From the NCBI GenBank assembly GCA_905160935.1, contig CAJHZI010000449.1, forward strand, positions 498,501 through 562,500: a DNA stretch of 64,000 bases, given 5' to 3'. The notes beneath the pieces are model-generated. The model ran no database searches. It worked only from the letters and a program-made list of their open reading frames with translations, and was not told where the DNA came from. Of the stretch, positions 1-22,035 are shown one piece after another. Made by a program: the position numbers and the translations under genes. Source of the DNA: Enchytraeus crypticus (taxonomy: Eukaryota > Annelida > Clitellata > Enchytraeida > Enchytraeidae). The first letter of the stretch is position 1. Each line of letters starts with the position of its first letter.

Positions 1-235
1 CGTTCATTAAAATCAGCCAAAAGAAATTAATCAATAAATCAATTACTTATTCATTCAGTAAATCGATCAATTGATCGATTAACCAATGGATTTATTAATC
101 GATCGATCGATCAACAATTCCATCAATCGATCAGTCAATCGATCAATCGATCGATCAATGGTTCGATCAATTCATCACTCAATCAATTCATCAATCTTGA
201 ATAAATCAATCAATCAATTCAACAATCAATCAGTT
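1..235. repeat. ATCA/GATC-rich degenerate microsatellite
   Basis: Runs of ATCAATCGATCGATCAA and variants. Open in a frame, but with no coding signature. Confidence 0.85.
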
Positions 236-448
236 AAACGAACTCTTCATTCTCTGTCTCTAACCCCCCCCCCCCTCTCTCTCTCTAACCCTCTATGTCT
301 ATAATCCTATCTGTCTCTCACCCTCTCTATCTCTTTATCTCTTAACATACAATTAGCTTAAAAAATTGTTACATACCATTTAATGAATATCTAAATACTA
401 TATTGTTACTTTTAAACAAAAATGAGCTGCATGAGATCTACACACACT

Positions 449-561
449 GTAACACACACACGCGCACACACGCACCCACACACACATATATACATATATA
501 TATATATATATACCTATGTATATATATATAATATATATATATATATATACATGTATATATA

Positions 562-604
<43 letters not shown>
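449..604. repeat. (CA)n then (TA)n microsatellite
   Basis: CACACACGCACAC changes into long TATATA runs. Confidence 0.9.
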
Positions 605-609
<5 letters not shown>

Positions 610-870
610 GAGTTTCCAGTCAATACAATACCAGCAGGCAGATGAGATTTGGTAGATATATGACCCACTGAAATGAAAGACTACTGTTGGTCCAACACCT
701 ACAACAAATTGAACAATCAGTAATCATATGAGTATTTAAATTAGGCATGCTAAAATGAAATTTAGCCACCAGGGAATAACCCGCGTCATCAGGGAAATAT
801 CTCTCCCGATAGGGGCATTCCTTTTATCACAGATAACTTCAAGTCTGATTCCCAGTGGGGAATTCCAGAT

Positions 871-1083
871 ACTAAGGCCATCCTTTACGGTCAGTTTTAC
901 CATCAGTTTTATCTGATCACACTTCTTCTACCGTCAGTTTTATCTGATCACAAATCTTATACCATCAGTTTTATCTAATCAGATAAAATCTGAGCAGATA
1001 AATTTTATCGTGATTGGCAAAGCCTTATGGGAAAAAACTGATAAAACTGATAAGAAAACTGATAAGAGAACGGATGACCTAGT
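871..1083. mobile_element. MITE-like foldback element
   Basis: The ends are imperfect inverted repeats (ACTAAGGCCATCC at the left; the complement of the right end reads ACTAGGTCATCC), both containing TA that could be a target duplication. The inside has three copies of a TCAGTTTTATCTGATCA-type unit and their complements. The size (about 205 bp) and TA ends suggest a mariner-type non-autonomous element. Confidence 0.5.
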
Positions 1084-1459
1084 TTGCCCACTTCTTTCCA
1101 CAGTGTTCGATGTTGTCACTGGCGACCATTTTATATTCATCTGAAAGTTCACGTCATATAGAAGTTTATTCAGTAAATCTATAGCCTATCTGTAAATTGC
1201 AGCCAGGTTATAGCTTTATAAAATTCTTCTCTTAACATGCTGTGCAGTATCAAATATTTTTTATTCGGTTAAGGTTATCTAAATACTAGATCTGCAACTG
1301 TAGAAACTGAGACTGACCGAGAGATGGTTTAAATTAAGAAGTCACCTACAACGGTAATGCGTATACATTATATCTACAAAATATGAATCGCTATTAGCGT
1401 TACTTTCTTTCAGTGAAGAGTTTAAATGAGCCACTAGTGCCAGTCAGAAATATAGTAAT

Positions 1460-1596
1460 AAAGCTGGTAAAGCTAATTTTAACGTCAATATCCTCACTCG
1501 AATTCGATGTCAGTGACGGGAGAGCCCAGGATTTTAACTCCGCACATACTGATCCGCGATGGAATATCTTACCGACATCGCCACTGGCTCCAGCCA
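1460..1596 (-). mobile_element. SINE family S1 copy
   Basis: S1 runs GGAGCCAGTGGCGATGTCGG, a tRNA-like B box (GGTTCAAATCC), CGCTTTCGAGTGAGGAAACT, then GACGTTAACCTTAGCTTT. This copy is reverse-oriented and nearly full length, with a few substitutions. Confidence 0.85.
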
Positions 1597-1846
1597 ATAG
1601 TAACTTCAGTAGCCTTCAGATTGCCCATATTCCAGGAGGAAAGACAGAGGAACTGGAAAAATAGTCTGAAGAAAAGATTTGTGTAATCTATGAATTACAG
1701 AGTGAATGATGTCTTACCTATCATTGGAGAAGGTCAATCTGAGCAGAGCGTCAGTGACCGTCAGTGCAGCTGGTATCACTGCAAAAACACAATATGCGAC
1801 AGAGCATTTTTAATGGTGTTTTGGAGAGTTTTTCTCTGTCAATAGA

Positions 1847-1940
1847 TAGACAGACAGATAGACAGAGAGACAGACAGAGAGACAGACAAACAGACAGAGA
1901 GACAGACAGAGAGACAGCCAGACAGACAGACAGACAGATA
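1847..1940. repeat. (GACA)n microsatellite
   Basis: GACAGACAGATAGACAGAGA-type units. Confidence 0.9.
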
Positions 1941-2377
1941 CGTAGATCATTTCAGTTTCAATTGTTGAAGATCGCAGGAGTTGCTGTAGTTAATTAACTC
2001 TATAGTTGTTATCTCTGCCCTATTGCGCACATAAGCGCATTGATCAACAGCTGTGAGCTGCAAATAGACATCTTAAAAGCTACTTCAGCAAGCCAAATGC
2101 GTCAAAATCATCAATGCGAATTTAAGCTAAATTAAACAAAATATCTTCAACTTTACTTTCGTTACAAATAATTGTAAATATTCCAATTATCCAGCACAAA
2201 TGTACTGCATGCCTTATTTACGCAATTTATTTACTTATTTAAATTATAAAATTGTTGTTTCAGATGATTTGCTTAAATCTATTCATTTCAAGTTTCATTA
2301 TTTGCATTGATTTTATAACGTTGTAGGATTAGGATGACAAATTCACTTTAACTCCATGAACTTGTAAAAAATACTCT

Positions 2378-2440
2378 CTCTCTCGTCTCTCTCAGTGCAC
2401 TGCCTACTGGCAGGTCCATGGTATAAAACGCCCTTATTTT
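2378..2440 (-). mobile_element. LINE family A extreme 3' fragment
   Basis: Reverse copy of the last 50 bases (CAGTGCACTGCCTACTGGCA) with its (CT)n complement tail. Confidence 0.6.
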
Positions 2441-2865
2441 TTTCTAGATCAATCTGCGTATGTATTATCGTGTTATTATCGTCAACGACAATATCGATCA
2501 CTATTGAACCAAATCCAAGCCGTTGGTAAAAAACAAGAATCCAAAAACTCAAGTACGTTATAAGATTTAGAACTTCATAATAAATATATGGACGCTATTT
2601 AGTTCATCTACAGCCAGTTGAGGCTCCATTATACCAGCTTCAAGCGACTTAAAACATGGATAAAGGTGGAAACATCACCGTAATTACATTACGAGCTGCA
2701 AATGTACATGTAATAGCAAACCAAGGTTGTGCTTGTGAACGACTTTATCAATGTAATGTAACGACAAGTTAAAGTTAAACTAATTAACTTCCAACAATAC
2801 TTACTCCGCTTTCTGCCATTTTTATTCTTAGTTTTTATTTACATTTCTAGTTGTTAGCTGACTGT

Positions 2866-2918
2866 ACGGTAGAAGCATAAGCAGGAGGCTCCTGGTTCGA
2901 ATTAAAGCCGTACGAGCT
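2866..2918 (+). mobile_element. Possible tRNA-like retroposon head
   Basis: GTACGGTAGAAGCATAAGC, then CTCCTGGTTCGAATTAAAGC; GTACGG pairs with CCGTAC at the end. It is shorter than a real tRNA. A hairpin follows at 2949. Confidence 0.35.
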
Positions 2919-2948
2919 GCAGATGAATCTTTGTATATATGGGGTCAA

Positions 2949-3012
2949 CTCACGATCAGTTATTTCTGATCAGATATATGATCATATCTTATCAGAAAAA
3001 ACCGATCGCGAG
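2949..3012. repeat. Inverted repeat, about 31-bp arms
   Basis: CTCACGATCAGTTATTTCTG folds on CAGAAAAAACCGATCGCGAG with a few mismatches and a very short loop around TATATGATCATATC. Confidence 0.7.
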
Positions 3013-3105
3013 TGGGAGAAAGAGCCGACCAACCAGAGCAGCAGTCAGACTAGACTGAGTGGTGCTCCAGTTCTCAATGAGAAATATATGCCAAACATAT
3101 ACTAA

Positions 3106-3235
3106 TATGTAAGATGGTGTGGTAAGACACTCGACCGCGGATCTGTATGTGCGGGGTTAAAATTCTGGGCTCGCCCGTCACTGATGTAGCTTTCGAGTGA
3201 AGAAACTGACGTAAATCTTAGCTTTTTTTACCAAC
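3106..3235 (+). mobile_element. SINE family S1 copy
   Basis: A diverged head (GATGGTGTGGTAAGACACTC), the B-box region GGGGTTAAAATTC and the tail GAAACTGACGTAAATCTTAG identify it. It lacks the first bases of the head. Confidence 0.8.
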
Positions 3236-4482
3236 TTTAAGGAATTCATCCTGATTCATCAGTGTCGGAAATTAATTAAACGCGATTTATGATGAAGAGT
3301 GATTAATTAAAATATCATTTATTTAAATTTCATACGCAGCAAGCAACATAACCGTAGGACTATAGTTTAAATTTAGTTTTATAAAAAATTGAAAACTGGG
3401 CCCAGTTTACAATTCATGCTGCTACTGATTCAGACAAAATCTCATGGTTCAATTAATTATTTGCAGAGTCGTGTGCGTATTAGCCTGTGTGCAATTAGGC
3501 AAAAGGCATTGGTTAAATTGGGAATTAAGAGTTTAGGGAACGGTAAGAATTTTCGGGCTCCCTTGTTTTCGGGCTCTAAGTACGGGTCTAAGTATCCAAT
3601 ATGGGCCCCTAGCAGTGGAATGCATCACAGAAAAAATAAGAGCTAGGGGAACACAGTTCCCCTGAGTCCCCCCCCCCCACCCCGCTTTAACCACTGAGTG
3701 AAAGATATGAGAATTGTTTGCGTTACATGGTCATTATATATCATCATATTAATCCTGTAGCTTAAGATTTAAGAAATCAGTTTACCATAAAAATTTCAAC
3801 ACAGATACGTACTTCCTGAATCAGCTATTTCAGGTAACTTATATCAGCAAATGTGTTATTTAGTATTAGAAACTTTCGCCGCCAAGGTGTATAGTAACTA
3901 ATAAGCGAAATAATGACATCACGATTTTCTTTATTAAAGCTTAAAATTATTTCAATTTATTTCACAATTTTCATAAGGATGTATCTTTAAGACGCTATAG
4001 AGCGAAGGTTACGATAGTAATTAAAGTTTCTTTATAGGTTTCCTATGGCGTCAACGCAGAGCTGCCGCTATCCTGATTAACTATTCGTCACGATTTAACA
4101 TTTCAAATAGCAGCAGAAAAAGGTGTTAACATTACGCGGCGTTGTACTCTTGCACACGTCGCATACTGTTTTGATAATAAGACAACGTAATAAGTCGCTC
4201 GTGCTTTAAATATTATTATAATACGTGCGTCACGTGCGTTAACCGATGCACGTATAATTGCCGTCGGTTTTAGATAACGATGCCATTACAGTATTTCAGT
4301 TTTCACTCGCAAAAAGTTTATTTTAAAGCTACTGATTGAAAATTTTTATTTTTTATAAAATATAAATTTGTATACAATGACCAGTCACTATCAGACAATT
4401 GCATTTGTAACTGTAAATTACACTCATTTATATTACCATCTGGATATTTCAATTTTGAATATTACGGAATTAACACTTGTTG

Positions 4483-4748
4483 AACTTACCCCATCAGATT
4501 TAGAGTTGTATTAACTTACCCCATCAGATGATAGAGTTTTATGTACTTACCCCATCAGATGATAGAGTTTTATGTACTTACCCCATCAGATGATAGAGTT
4601 TTATGAACTTACCCCATCAGATGATAGAGTTTTATGTACTTACCCCATCAGATGATAGAGTTTTATGAACTTACCCCAACAGGTGATAGAGTTTTATGAA
4701 CTTACCCCAACAGGTGATAGAGTTTTATGAACTTACCCCAACAGGTGA
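4483..4748. repeat. 31-bp minisatellite, about nine units, each with a minus-strand splice-donor consensus
   Basis: Unit: ACTTACCCCATCAGATGATA then GAGTTTTATGT. On the minus strand every unit contains GGGGTAAGT. Later units (CCAACAGGTGA) approach the sequence at the end of GPCR exon 6 (CCAGCAGGCGA). Confidence 0.9.
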
Positions 4749-4808
4749 GGTATTAATATTATTACTAGTTAAAACTTTTATAAAAATATTGCTAAGACTA
4801 ATAATAAC

Positions 4809-14474
<9,666 letters not shown>

Positions 14475-14696
14475 CGAGCATAGATTTGGCTGTAAAATAT
14501 GTGTGTAGTGAATAATAAATGCAGCTGTATGTGAACTAAATTAAGTTAAAAGAAAAACGTCTTATTGAAATGATCATCTACAAATATGTTTATCATTGTT
14601 AATACCAAACCTTAATCCGTTTGGCAACATAATTCTTTATCATTTACCAATTTCGTGAGTATTCAGCTTAGAACAGGTTGTTTAAAATTTCAAGTT

Positions 14697-14879
14697 GCTT
14701 TATCAGAAGAGTTGGATAGGACACTTTCTAAGGGGGGAAAGTCTACTAAAGGAGGTCATAGAAGGTAAAATGGAACGAAAAAGAGGCAGAGGCAGGCCAA
14801 GATTAGGCATGTTAGATGATTTAAAGACCCACTCATACGTGGATATGAAGAGGAAAGCGGAAGACAGAAAAGAGTGAAA
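14697..14879 (+). mobile_element. LINE family A 3' fragment
   Basis: KSWIGHFLRG, KRGRGRPRLGMLDDLK and MKRKAEDRKE are encoded. It stops just before the tryptophan-rich end of the longer copy. Confidence 0.75.
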
Positions 14880-15837
14880 ATATCCTTGAAAATAGTCTTG
14901 AGGTACGCAAACTCTAAAGATTATGTCTTTTATTTTAAATTAAGCAATCATTTCTTTCTTCTTAAAAATTCTATGATATAATACACTAGGTACATGTTTG
15001 GGGTACTGTATAGTGCTCAATTTCATTGTTTAGAAGTTTTTCTACGCAAAGGCAATCATGAGGAAGTCCTTCTCGACAGTGGAATAGTGTTTGGCGGACA
15101 TTATAACATCATTCCTCCTCAGTGGAATAGTGTATGGAGGACATTATAACATCATTTCTCCTCTGGGATCAATCCAAGAGAGTGGAGTCGCAACAGCGCA
15201 ATAAGATTTTCGACGGTTACATAAAATAGGAAAGCAATAAAATAGAAATTTGGAAGAGACATACCGAACAGGCGTAATGGAAATTTATATTGACTAATCT
15301 AATATTCGATGGATAAAGCGATCACCAAGTCAAGTGATCTCCTAATGAATTAAAATTATTAAGAGTTGGTTATTAATTCATGAAATAAAATTATTTTCCT
15401 TGCTTGTACTACTGCCTGCCACATGTTTGGCGAACAAAGACTATTAACAAACACATACGTAAATTATTGCTTGTTTACTGTTTATTTCTAAAATAGTTGA
15501 CAAAGATATTGATTGTTGCAAATATAACGCTAGAAAAATATGTCTGCAGTTACAAGCAAGTCTATACAAGTAGTGGTAGACCTGAAACAGTTCAGAAGCG
15601 GTTAGCTTGGGCTCAATGTTCTCAAAACACACAGGATTCTAACATGTCTAAGCTTTTAGAAAACGGAAAATAAAATAGTTGCCATTTCGCGATATCTGAC
15701 ATTTATTTTTAATATCGGTTCAGGTGCCATAAAGAGCCAATAATATCAGACATTTAATTTTTCGCCATGAGCTGGACTTGGATTAAAATCTCGGTCGAGA
15801 TATATTTCATGTAGGAACCCATAAACAAAATATAAAC
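14880..15837. other. No gene seen upstream of GPCR
   Basis: Unique AT-rich DNA apart from the 45-bp duplication. No convincing promoter was identified. Confidence 0.5.
15076..15165. repeat. Tandem duplication of about 45 bp
   Basis: AGTGGAATAGTGTTTGGCGG and AGTGGAATAGTGTATGGAGG each lead to ACATTATAACATCATT. Confidence 0.8.
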
Positions 15838-16015
15838 ATATAGCAAATATACATAACAGAATATCTAATAATAATTAAAAATAATAATAGTAATAATAAT
15901 AATAAATAATAATATTATTCTTATTATTATTATCATCATTTTCATCATTATTCGATATTATTATTATAATAATTATTATTATCATTGTTATTAATAGTAA
16001 TAATAGTAAAAATAA
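15838..16015. repeat. (AAT)n/(ATT)n microsatellite
   Basis: AATAATAAT switches to TTATTATTAT, so the block is partly self-complementary. Confidence 0.85.
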
Positions 16016-16019
16016 GTAT

Positions 16020-16700
16020 ATTTAAGTTTATAAAGCGCCGCTCTAGGCTAAATGCTACAGTAGCGCTGAATAGACAGTGAAGGTCAAGTATCCTGATGCT
16101 ATAATGCCGCAATCGGTGTAGCGGCCAGAAAGCTGCAAATCTGGAGTATGAGCGACCAATTGGTCTAAAGCACAGAAATAATCACCACATGACTTCAAGT
16201 CTCTTCACGTCATATCTGCGTCAGTCGCCCCTTACGAACACGTGCAGTTGTCGGAAGGTTCAATTCTCTATTTCCCAAACCTACTGGGGGAGTCAAAGGT
16301 GCGGCAAAGGTAGATATTTCTGACGTACATTGCAATTATCTATAGTATAAGACCATTAGAAGGAAGTCAAGTTTAATATTCAAAAATCATTATAAAATGA
16401 TCGTTATTTTTACATTCTTAAAAATCTACACTCATTATACTCCTATTCTCGTAAAAACTCGAAGGACAGAGATCTAGTTACTGCTGATTGAGCTTCGATG
16501 CCGTCAAGTAACTTTTTAACAACCAATCCCTCTGAGACATGAACGATATCATCAAATCTAATATAGGCTAAAGCATCTTATTGGAGTAAGTCAGTCAGAA
16601 ATAGAGTCGATTCCCAAGTCGTTACGGCATAATTGTCGGCTAAATCCATATAATAAGTGATTTGAGCCCTCTCGCCTGAAACTGACATGATAATATAACG
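16020..16700. other. Unassigned, possibly a retroposon
   Basis: A slightly GC-richer block (16030-16320) with AAGGTTCAATTCTC, which could be a B box. No second copy in the window supports it. Confidence 0.35.
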
Positions 16701-16704
16701 CTGA

Positions 16705-16797
16705 AGGTCGGTAGGTAGATTGTAGTGTGCTTAACGTCAAAGGTCGGAAGCACAATGTTCCTCTTTGAGGCCACTCGACACATTCGAGCTACCGACG
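16705..16797 (-). mobile_element. SINE family S3 copy, reverse
   Basis: TTGTAGTGTGCTTAACGTCA, AAGGTCGGAAGCACAATGTT, then CACTCGACACATTCGAGCTA is the complement of the S3 order. Confidence 0.55.
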
Positions 16798-17409
16798 AGA
16801 ATATTAAGCTAACAGCAAGCTACTTTCAACGTGCATGAACACAGTACAACCTCAGAATTGATCAAGCATCAATGTATGAACAGCTGAACCGGCATGTATA
16901 ATGCCTTGTTATTGTTTCATTTGTGCTAGAAAAAGAGGCGTTAATAATTTTATTTATTTTATTTATTTAGATAACCAAAAAGGGTCATTCTAAAGGGTAC
17001 AGTTAACAAGCAATGCAAACAATCTAGCTATGCAATTAATGAAGCTATAAGCTTATTTCTTCATCCAATGAAAATGCCAGAGACTTGATCATCGCACAAT
17101 ATATTGTCAATCACTAACACGAAAGTCTAAAATAATAACTTTACGATAGAAAATCTTCAAGCGTAGTTGATCTAAACCCAACTGACCCAAGAGTCGATTT
17201 TCTTTGCATAGAAAATACGAAGTCTGTTGAGTCAGCGTAAAACTTCCACAGTCGGATGGTCATAAGCTGTCGTACGTCTAGAGTAGTTCTTTAAGTAAGT
17301 TAACGTGTGAAAAGCTTCATTGTGTCTCATGTGCTTGCTTTATGCTGAGATAGCTTAGTCAACTTTTATTAGTCAATTACAATTCGAAGCGGTAATAATA
17401 AATTAGCAG

Positions 17410-17492
17410 ATTTATATATACGTATATTCACATGTATGTATATATATATACACATATAATATATATATGTACATGTAAATATACTTGTGTAT

Positions 17493-17545
<53 letters not shown>

Positions 17546-17566
17546 TGTATATATATATGTGTGTAT

Positions 17567-17625
<59 letters not shown>
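17410..17625. repeat. (TA)n with ACATG interruptions
   Basis: Two long TA runs separated by GCATGTATATATATGTGTG. Confidence 0.9.
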
Positions 17626-17628
<3 letters not shown>

Positions 17629-18380
17629 AAGAATGTTTATATGGAATATTGCTTTTTCATTAAATGATATTATGTTGGAGCATAATTTCTTTAGCAAATT
17701 GATGCTTAATGAAATCACATTTGCTTTTCATTATTTTACTACGACGCCCTAGCTACAAATCCTAACTCTAGAACTGAATGACTTTTGCTTTACAACTTCG
17801 GCATTACATGAGCCCTAAGATCATCGTCGAATGTGAACTTGGACGTTAAATCTTCATTATATTGTATTGTACTACCTTCCTAGACCCACTCTCAATTTCT
17901 TTCAACTCTTCGATGGTCTAACGGGCTCTTCATTAAATTTATTAAAACTTGAAACTGTTGACCGCAACAAACTTGACTAACTCATTTGGTTTCATTTTGT
18001 AGGATGGAAAGATTCTGTAGCAGCAGAATGCTAATTCTTTTCGTTTAGACAAAAACTATTTTCTCAGATAATTTGCTTTAACCCATCGTTGAACATTTAC
18101 ATTTCCTTACCATAAGTTTCAATTCTACGTCTTTCGTGCGTGTTATCTCTTTTAGTACCGAGTAATTATTGAGAAAAAACAATTGCAAAAATATACAAGA
18201 AAACTTATGGCAAGCGAAACATTTAATGTCACTTTTCTGTCTTTAATAGTTTATAGTGTCATGTCTCATCATGTCATATAATATGACAGGGCAAGCACTG
18301 GATTTGACACCTACACCTAGTGGTCCGCAGTAAGACGTCTAACCGATACGCTGTCAGCTCAGCCAAAAACTAATGTTGTC
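17626..18380. other. No gene seen
   Basis: AT-rich. A fragment near 17826-17860 (ACTTGGACGTTAAATCTTCA) may be another GACGTTAAA tail. Confidence 0.4.
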
Positions 18381-18384
18381 GTAA

Positions 18385-18520
18385 CATAATGTCATGTATA
18401 TACATATGTAGATACATGTATACATACATACATGTATATCTTCATGCATATATTTATGCATATATTTATGCTTGTATACAAATACGTGTATATATTTTAT
18501 AATGTGCATATAATGTATAT
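18385..18520. repeat. ATACATGT-rich low-complexity stretch
   Basis: ATACATGTATACATACATAC and similar runs. Confidence 0.7.
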
Positions 18521-18599
18521 ACATGCGCACGCATTGTGTGTGTTGCCCAGATTGAAGCCGATCTGCGACGAAAAATGAATAAAACCTGCTCAAACAATG

Positions 18600-19600
18600 G
18601 GCGTATCATCAATATTTAAAAGTGATTGATGGTCGGGTTGCAGAATTACGAACGAGAATAAATTCCTCAAAATTAAATTTTTAGAGTCTCATCATTTGCA
18701 CGTTTAGAGTCTGTACCACAGGCAAGGTTAGTCTGAACATCTGAAGGGGGAGTGGCAAGTGTATTAAGCCGAAACCGAAAAGGCCAAACTACATGTATAA
18801 ATCCAACAAAATATAAATTTTTTGAACATATAATTTTGAGGACATTATTCTCGTTCGTAATTCTGCTTAAGTTTAGACTGTAGTCACAAATGTAGTATGC
18901 AAATGGAAATAAAATACTTCCCAAATAAACGCCAAAGTTTCCATAAAAATTCTATCAAATTAAGAATAGCCAAAATATTTTGGCATTGTCGATTCTAAGT
19001 AGCCATACCTTCTCAAATGATTATCGCTTGATTTGTTTCGATGTCTGTAAAAATAAGATATTGTCCAATATTAAATTCGTGCCTTCCCCAATCTGAGTCC
19101 GATATCGCTTCACTTTCATATATATTTTACGACCATCACCTCGAAGCAGAGGATCGTAATATCTTCCTTGTCGATTCTGTATGAAATGAAAAATAAATGA
19201 ACGTCCAACAGCGAAGTAGCTGATTGAAATTTGATTGATCCGTGCGTTGAACTGTTTATGATCAATTTCAAAACCGCTTAAATACGCGCAATCTGGCGAA
19301 TACTGAACGCACTACTCCTTATTTAATTGATTTTCTTCCAATCTGAAAAAGTTTAGAGATTAGAGAAATCTGATTAGAGAAAAGTTTAACACTCAATATA
19401 TAATAGAAATAGGCAATATAAGCAGGGTTAGAGCGCACTTTTCGAAAGGCAGTAAGTCGTTATCTCTTAATGAAATTTCATGCTGAACCATTGGTACAAT
19501 TCTAGGTCTGGAAAGGATAAATTCTTCTTCGCTACGAGAGTGACTTTTTGTAGAGCGTCGAGTTGCGTCATAAAATTTTACATGGCTGTTCATGAGATCG
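18600..19600. other. No gene seen
   Basis: AT-rich unique DNA. Short minus-strand frames (18673-18924, 19393-19593) lack family features or splice support. Confidence 0.45.
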
Positions 19601-19604
19601 AAGA

Positions 19605-19760
19605 ATCAATTCCTGGTCGAGCTGATTGGAAAGTAACATCTATGATATAGTCTGGAATGGTAATACTGACAATGGACTAAGACCTACCCAGTAATATACA
19701 GTTTAAACAAGTGGTAATAAAAGTGATAGATATCTTCATGAGAGATCATTTAATCACTTA
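19605..19760 (+). mobile_element. SINE family S2 fragment, decayed
   Basis: The 3' body is recognisable by AATGGACTAAGACCTACCCA, GTTTAAACAAGTGGTAATAA and AAGTGATAGATATC. Confidence 0.65.
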
Positions 19761-19904
19761 CGGAGACAACTACGAATAATTATACATTTAGTGTATTTTT
19801 GGAGTTTAAAAGTTACAGCTAACGTTAGGTTTTGTTCTATCGATGACCTAGTACTACATTTACAAAATAGAGTGACAATTGACATGGACTGACTCACGAT
19901 TAGC

Positions 19905-20010
19905 ACGTTCTGGACATTAGCGGATAGCCACTCTATGTTGATTGGCCAGGCTTTGAACCCAGACTATTGGGTTCCGAAGAGAACGCGTTGTCCGGTTGGT
20001 CACATCCCTG
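19905..20010 (-). mobile_element. Possible tRNA-like retroposon
   Basis: Minus strand: GATGTGACCAACCGGACAAC, then CTGGGTTCAAAGCCTGGCCA gives A- and B-box-like blocks at tRNA spacing. Confidence 0.4.
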
Positions 20011-20139
20011 ATCTATGCCATTGTTAGTGATTGACACAGGCTGTAACAAAACTAATGAGTGTATATACCTAAATCAGGGAAGGGCAAAAATGTTAGGGGC
20101 CACAATTTAAATTAGAAGTAGCTGCTCCATTTTTAGCAG

Positions 20140-20330
20140 CTACTTGCGCTATGAAGATATTACCATCATCATCTTCTTCTTCCGTTGAATCCCAGTTTAA
20201 CATCGGAATAAGAATAAATTTCCAATCATTTTGTAACATTTTGTAGCAATTTATGGAGCCTAGATACTCACCCACCGAATGCCCTTTCTGATGATGGTTA
20301 GATCTCAGAGCTCTATCACCCTTTACGACA
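20140..20330 (-). mobile_element. Short retroposon with LINE B-like 3' end, internally deleted
   Basis: Shares CATCATCATCTTCTTCTTCC, GAATCCCAGTTTAACATCGG and CCACCGAATGCCCTTTCTGA with the 41.7-kb copy but lacks the central block. Confidence 0.6.
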
Positions 20331-20809
20331 AGTATATAACATAATATAGCATTACAAAAATTAACGTTCTACTATCATCAGTGACAACATGGAGTACTCT
20401 TGAGACAAATCCAAGCCGGCGAGCAAAAAGAAGGTCCAAAAACGGTGAAAAATTCCAAAACCCAGAAAATCAGTCCGAAGATAAAGGGAATTGAAGAAAA
20501 TTCAGAAAATAAAGAAATTATTTAATACATAATATTTATTTATATATATATCTAATATTTAATATAAATATACATACATGTATACAGTATATACATGTAT
20601 ATATGGATGGACAGTTAGATTGATTTAAAGACAGATACGACGAAAGCGGATATAATTCGGTATATTAATAAAAGCTGAATATAGGCGCAAGCAACAAAGC
20701 TGCGATTGTAATTTTCGAAGAGATTGGAAAAAAAGATTCTAGATGAACCTTATAAAGAGACCGCTATTAAATAATCGACTTTGAAGAGTAACATACCAAT
20801 AGCAATATA

Positions 20810-20945
20810 GACAGCAGAGAAAGAAAGAAAAACAGACAGACAGAGAAAGAGAGAGAAAGAGAGAGAGAAAGAGAGAGCGATAGATATATAGAAAGGGAAA
20901 GAGAGAGAGAGAGAGAGAGAAAGAGAAAGAAAGACATAGAAAGAA
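20810..20945. repeat. (GAAA)n/(GA)n purine stretch
   Basis: GAGAGAAAGAGAGAGAAAGA-type units. The opposite-strand open frames are only Ser/Leu/Phe runs. Confidence 0.88.
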
Positions 20946-21260
20946 AGAAACAACAAACAAACAAACAATGAAAATGAGGCAAATTGAGAGAAACATAGAA
21001 ACAGAGACAGAAAGAAAGAAACGAAGAAAATAATGCTAAAAGGTGCGACATAAATAATAAAGCAAGTGACCAGATTGATGATGTGCTACTAAAACTGTTT
21101 GCAGCACTGAAAGTGCTCTTATAGGGCAACATACTCTGAGTTTAATTATTCATAATACAACTAAAATACTAACACTAATCAATCTATAAATAGAATATGA
21201 ACAAGCAAACTTTAATCAAGACTGGTTTTAAAAAATGATAAACCCATATTTATACTTTAA

Positions 21261-21389
21261 AATAGCTAAGGTTAACGTCAGTTTCCTCACTCGAAAGCGA
21301 CGTCAGTGACGGGAGAGCCCAGGATTTGAACCCCGCACATACTGATCCGCAGTCGAGTGTCTTACCGACTTCGCCACTGGTTCCAGCCA
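21261..21389 (-). mobile_element. SINE family S1 copy
   Basis: Full-length reverse copy, close to the S1 consensus. Confidence 0.9.
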
Positions 21390-21744
21390 GTGGCACATTA
21401 CTGGTGAATGGTCGGGTTAATTTTTTTTATAATCCTGCTCTGTACTCACAAGCTATTGACTAATTTAGTGTAACTTACTGTACTTAATTTACAACTTTCA
21501 GTGATTGACATAACTGATAGACTATAACAGCTAGAACATTGACATAAAATTTACTTTTAAAAGACTAATTTTAGAAGTTGAAAGCATTTGACAGATTAAT
21601 CAGATCCTAAGACGAATATAACTGGTGAGTATACAAGATAATGTAGGAGTTTGTTAGGGTTTCGTGGACGGATACAAGAAGGTGTGGAGTTAATGAAAGA
21701 GTTAAACAGGAAACAGTGATACACTTTCCTGTTACCTTAGAGAC

Positions 21745-22035
21745 AGCTGCAGTCACGGTTGTTATATTGACTGGGTGAACCCCAGTGTAGCCATAGAAGA
21801 TGCAGTCATGGATGATATATTGACTGCGTGAATGGTCAGGTAAAGTAAATGCAGTAATGACTGTTATATAGACTGGTTCAATGATGAGACATAGAGGATG
21901 CAGTCATGAATGTTATATTGACTGAGTGATTGGTAAGGTATAGAAAATGCAGTAATGAATGTTATATTGACTGGTTCAATGATGAGATATGGAGGATGCA
22001 GTCATGAATGCTATATTGACTGAGTGTGTCCCAAT
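21745..22035. repeat. Degenerate array, about 55-60-bp units
   Basis: GATGCAGTCATGAATGTTAT and ATTGACTGAGTGAATGGT recur about five times with substitutions. Confidence 0.8.

Noticed and set aside
2878..2930. Candidate TM6 exon of the GPCR on the minus strand.
   Set aside because: A short open stretch with basic and leucine residues, but no splice sites and a better explanation as a tRNA-like B box block.
4483..4748. CRISPR array.
   Set aside because: Units are contiguous with no unique spacers, and the DNA is animal; the same applies to the other tandem arrays.
17369..17752. Several Tyr/Ile-rich frames.
   Set aside because: Translations of a (TA)n microsatellite.
20739..21132. Ser/Leu/Phe-rich minus frames resembling membrane proteins.
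   Set aside because: Translations of a GAAA/GA purine tract.
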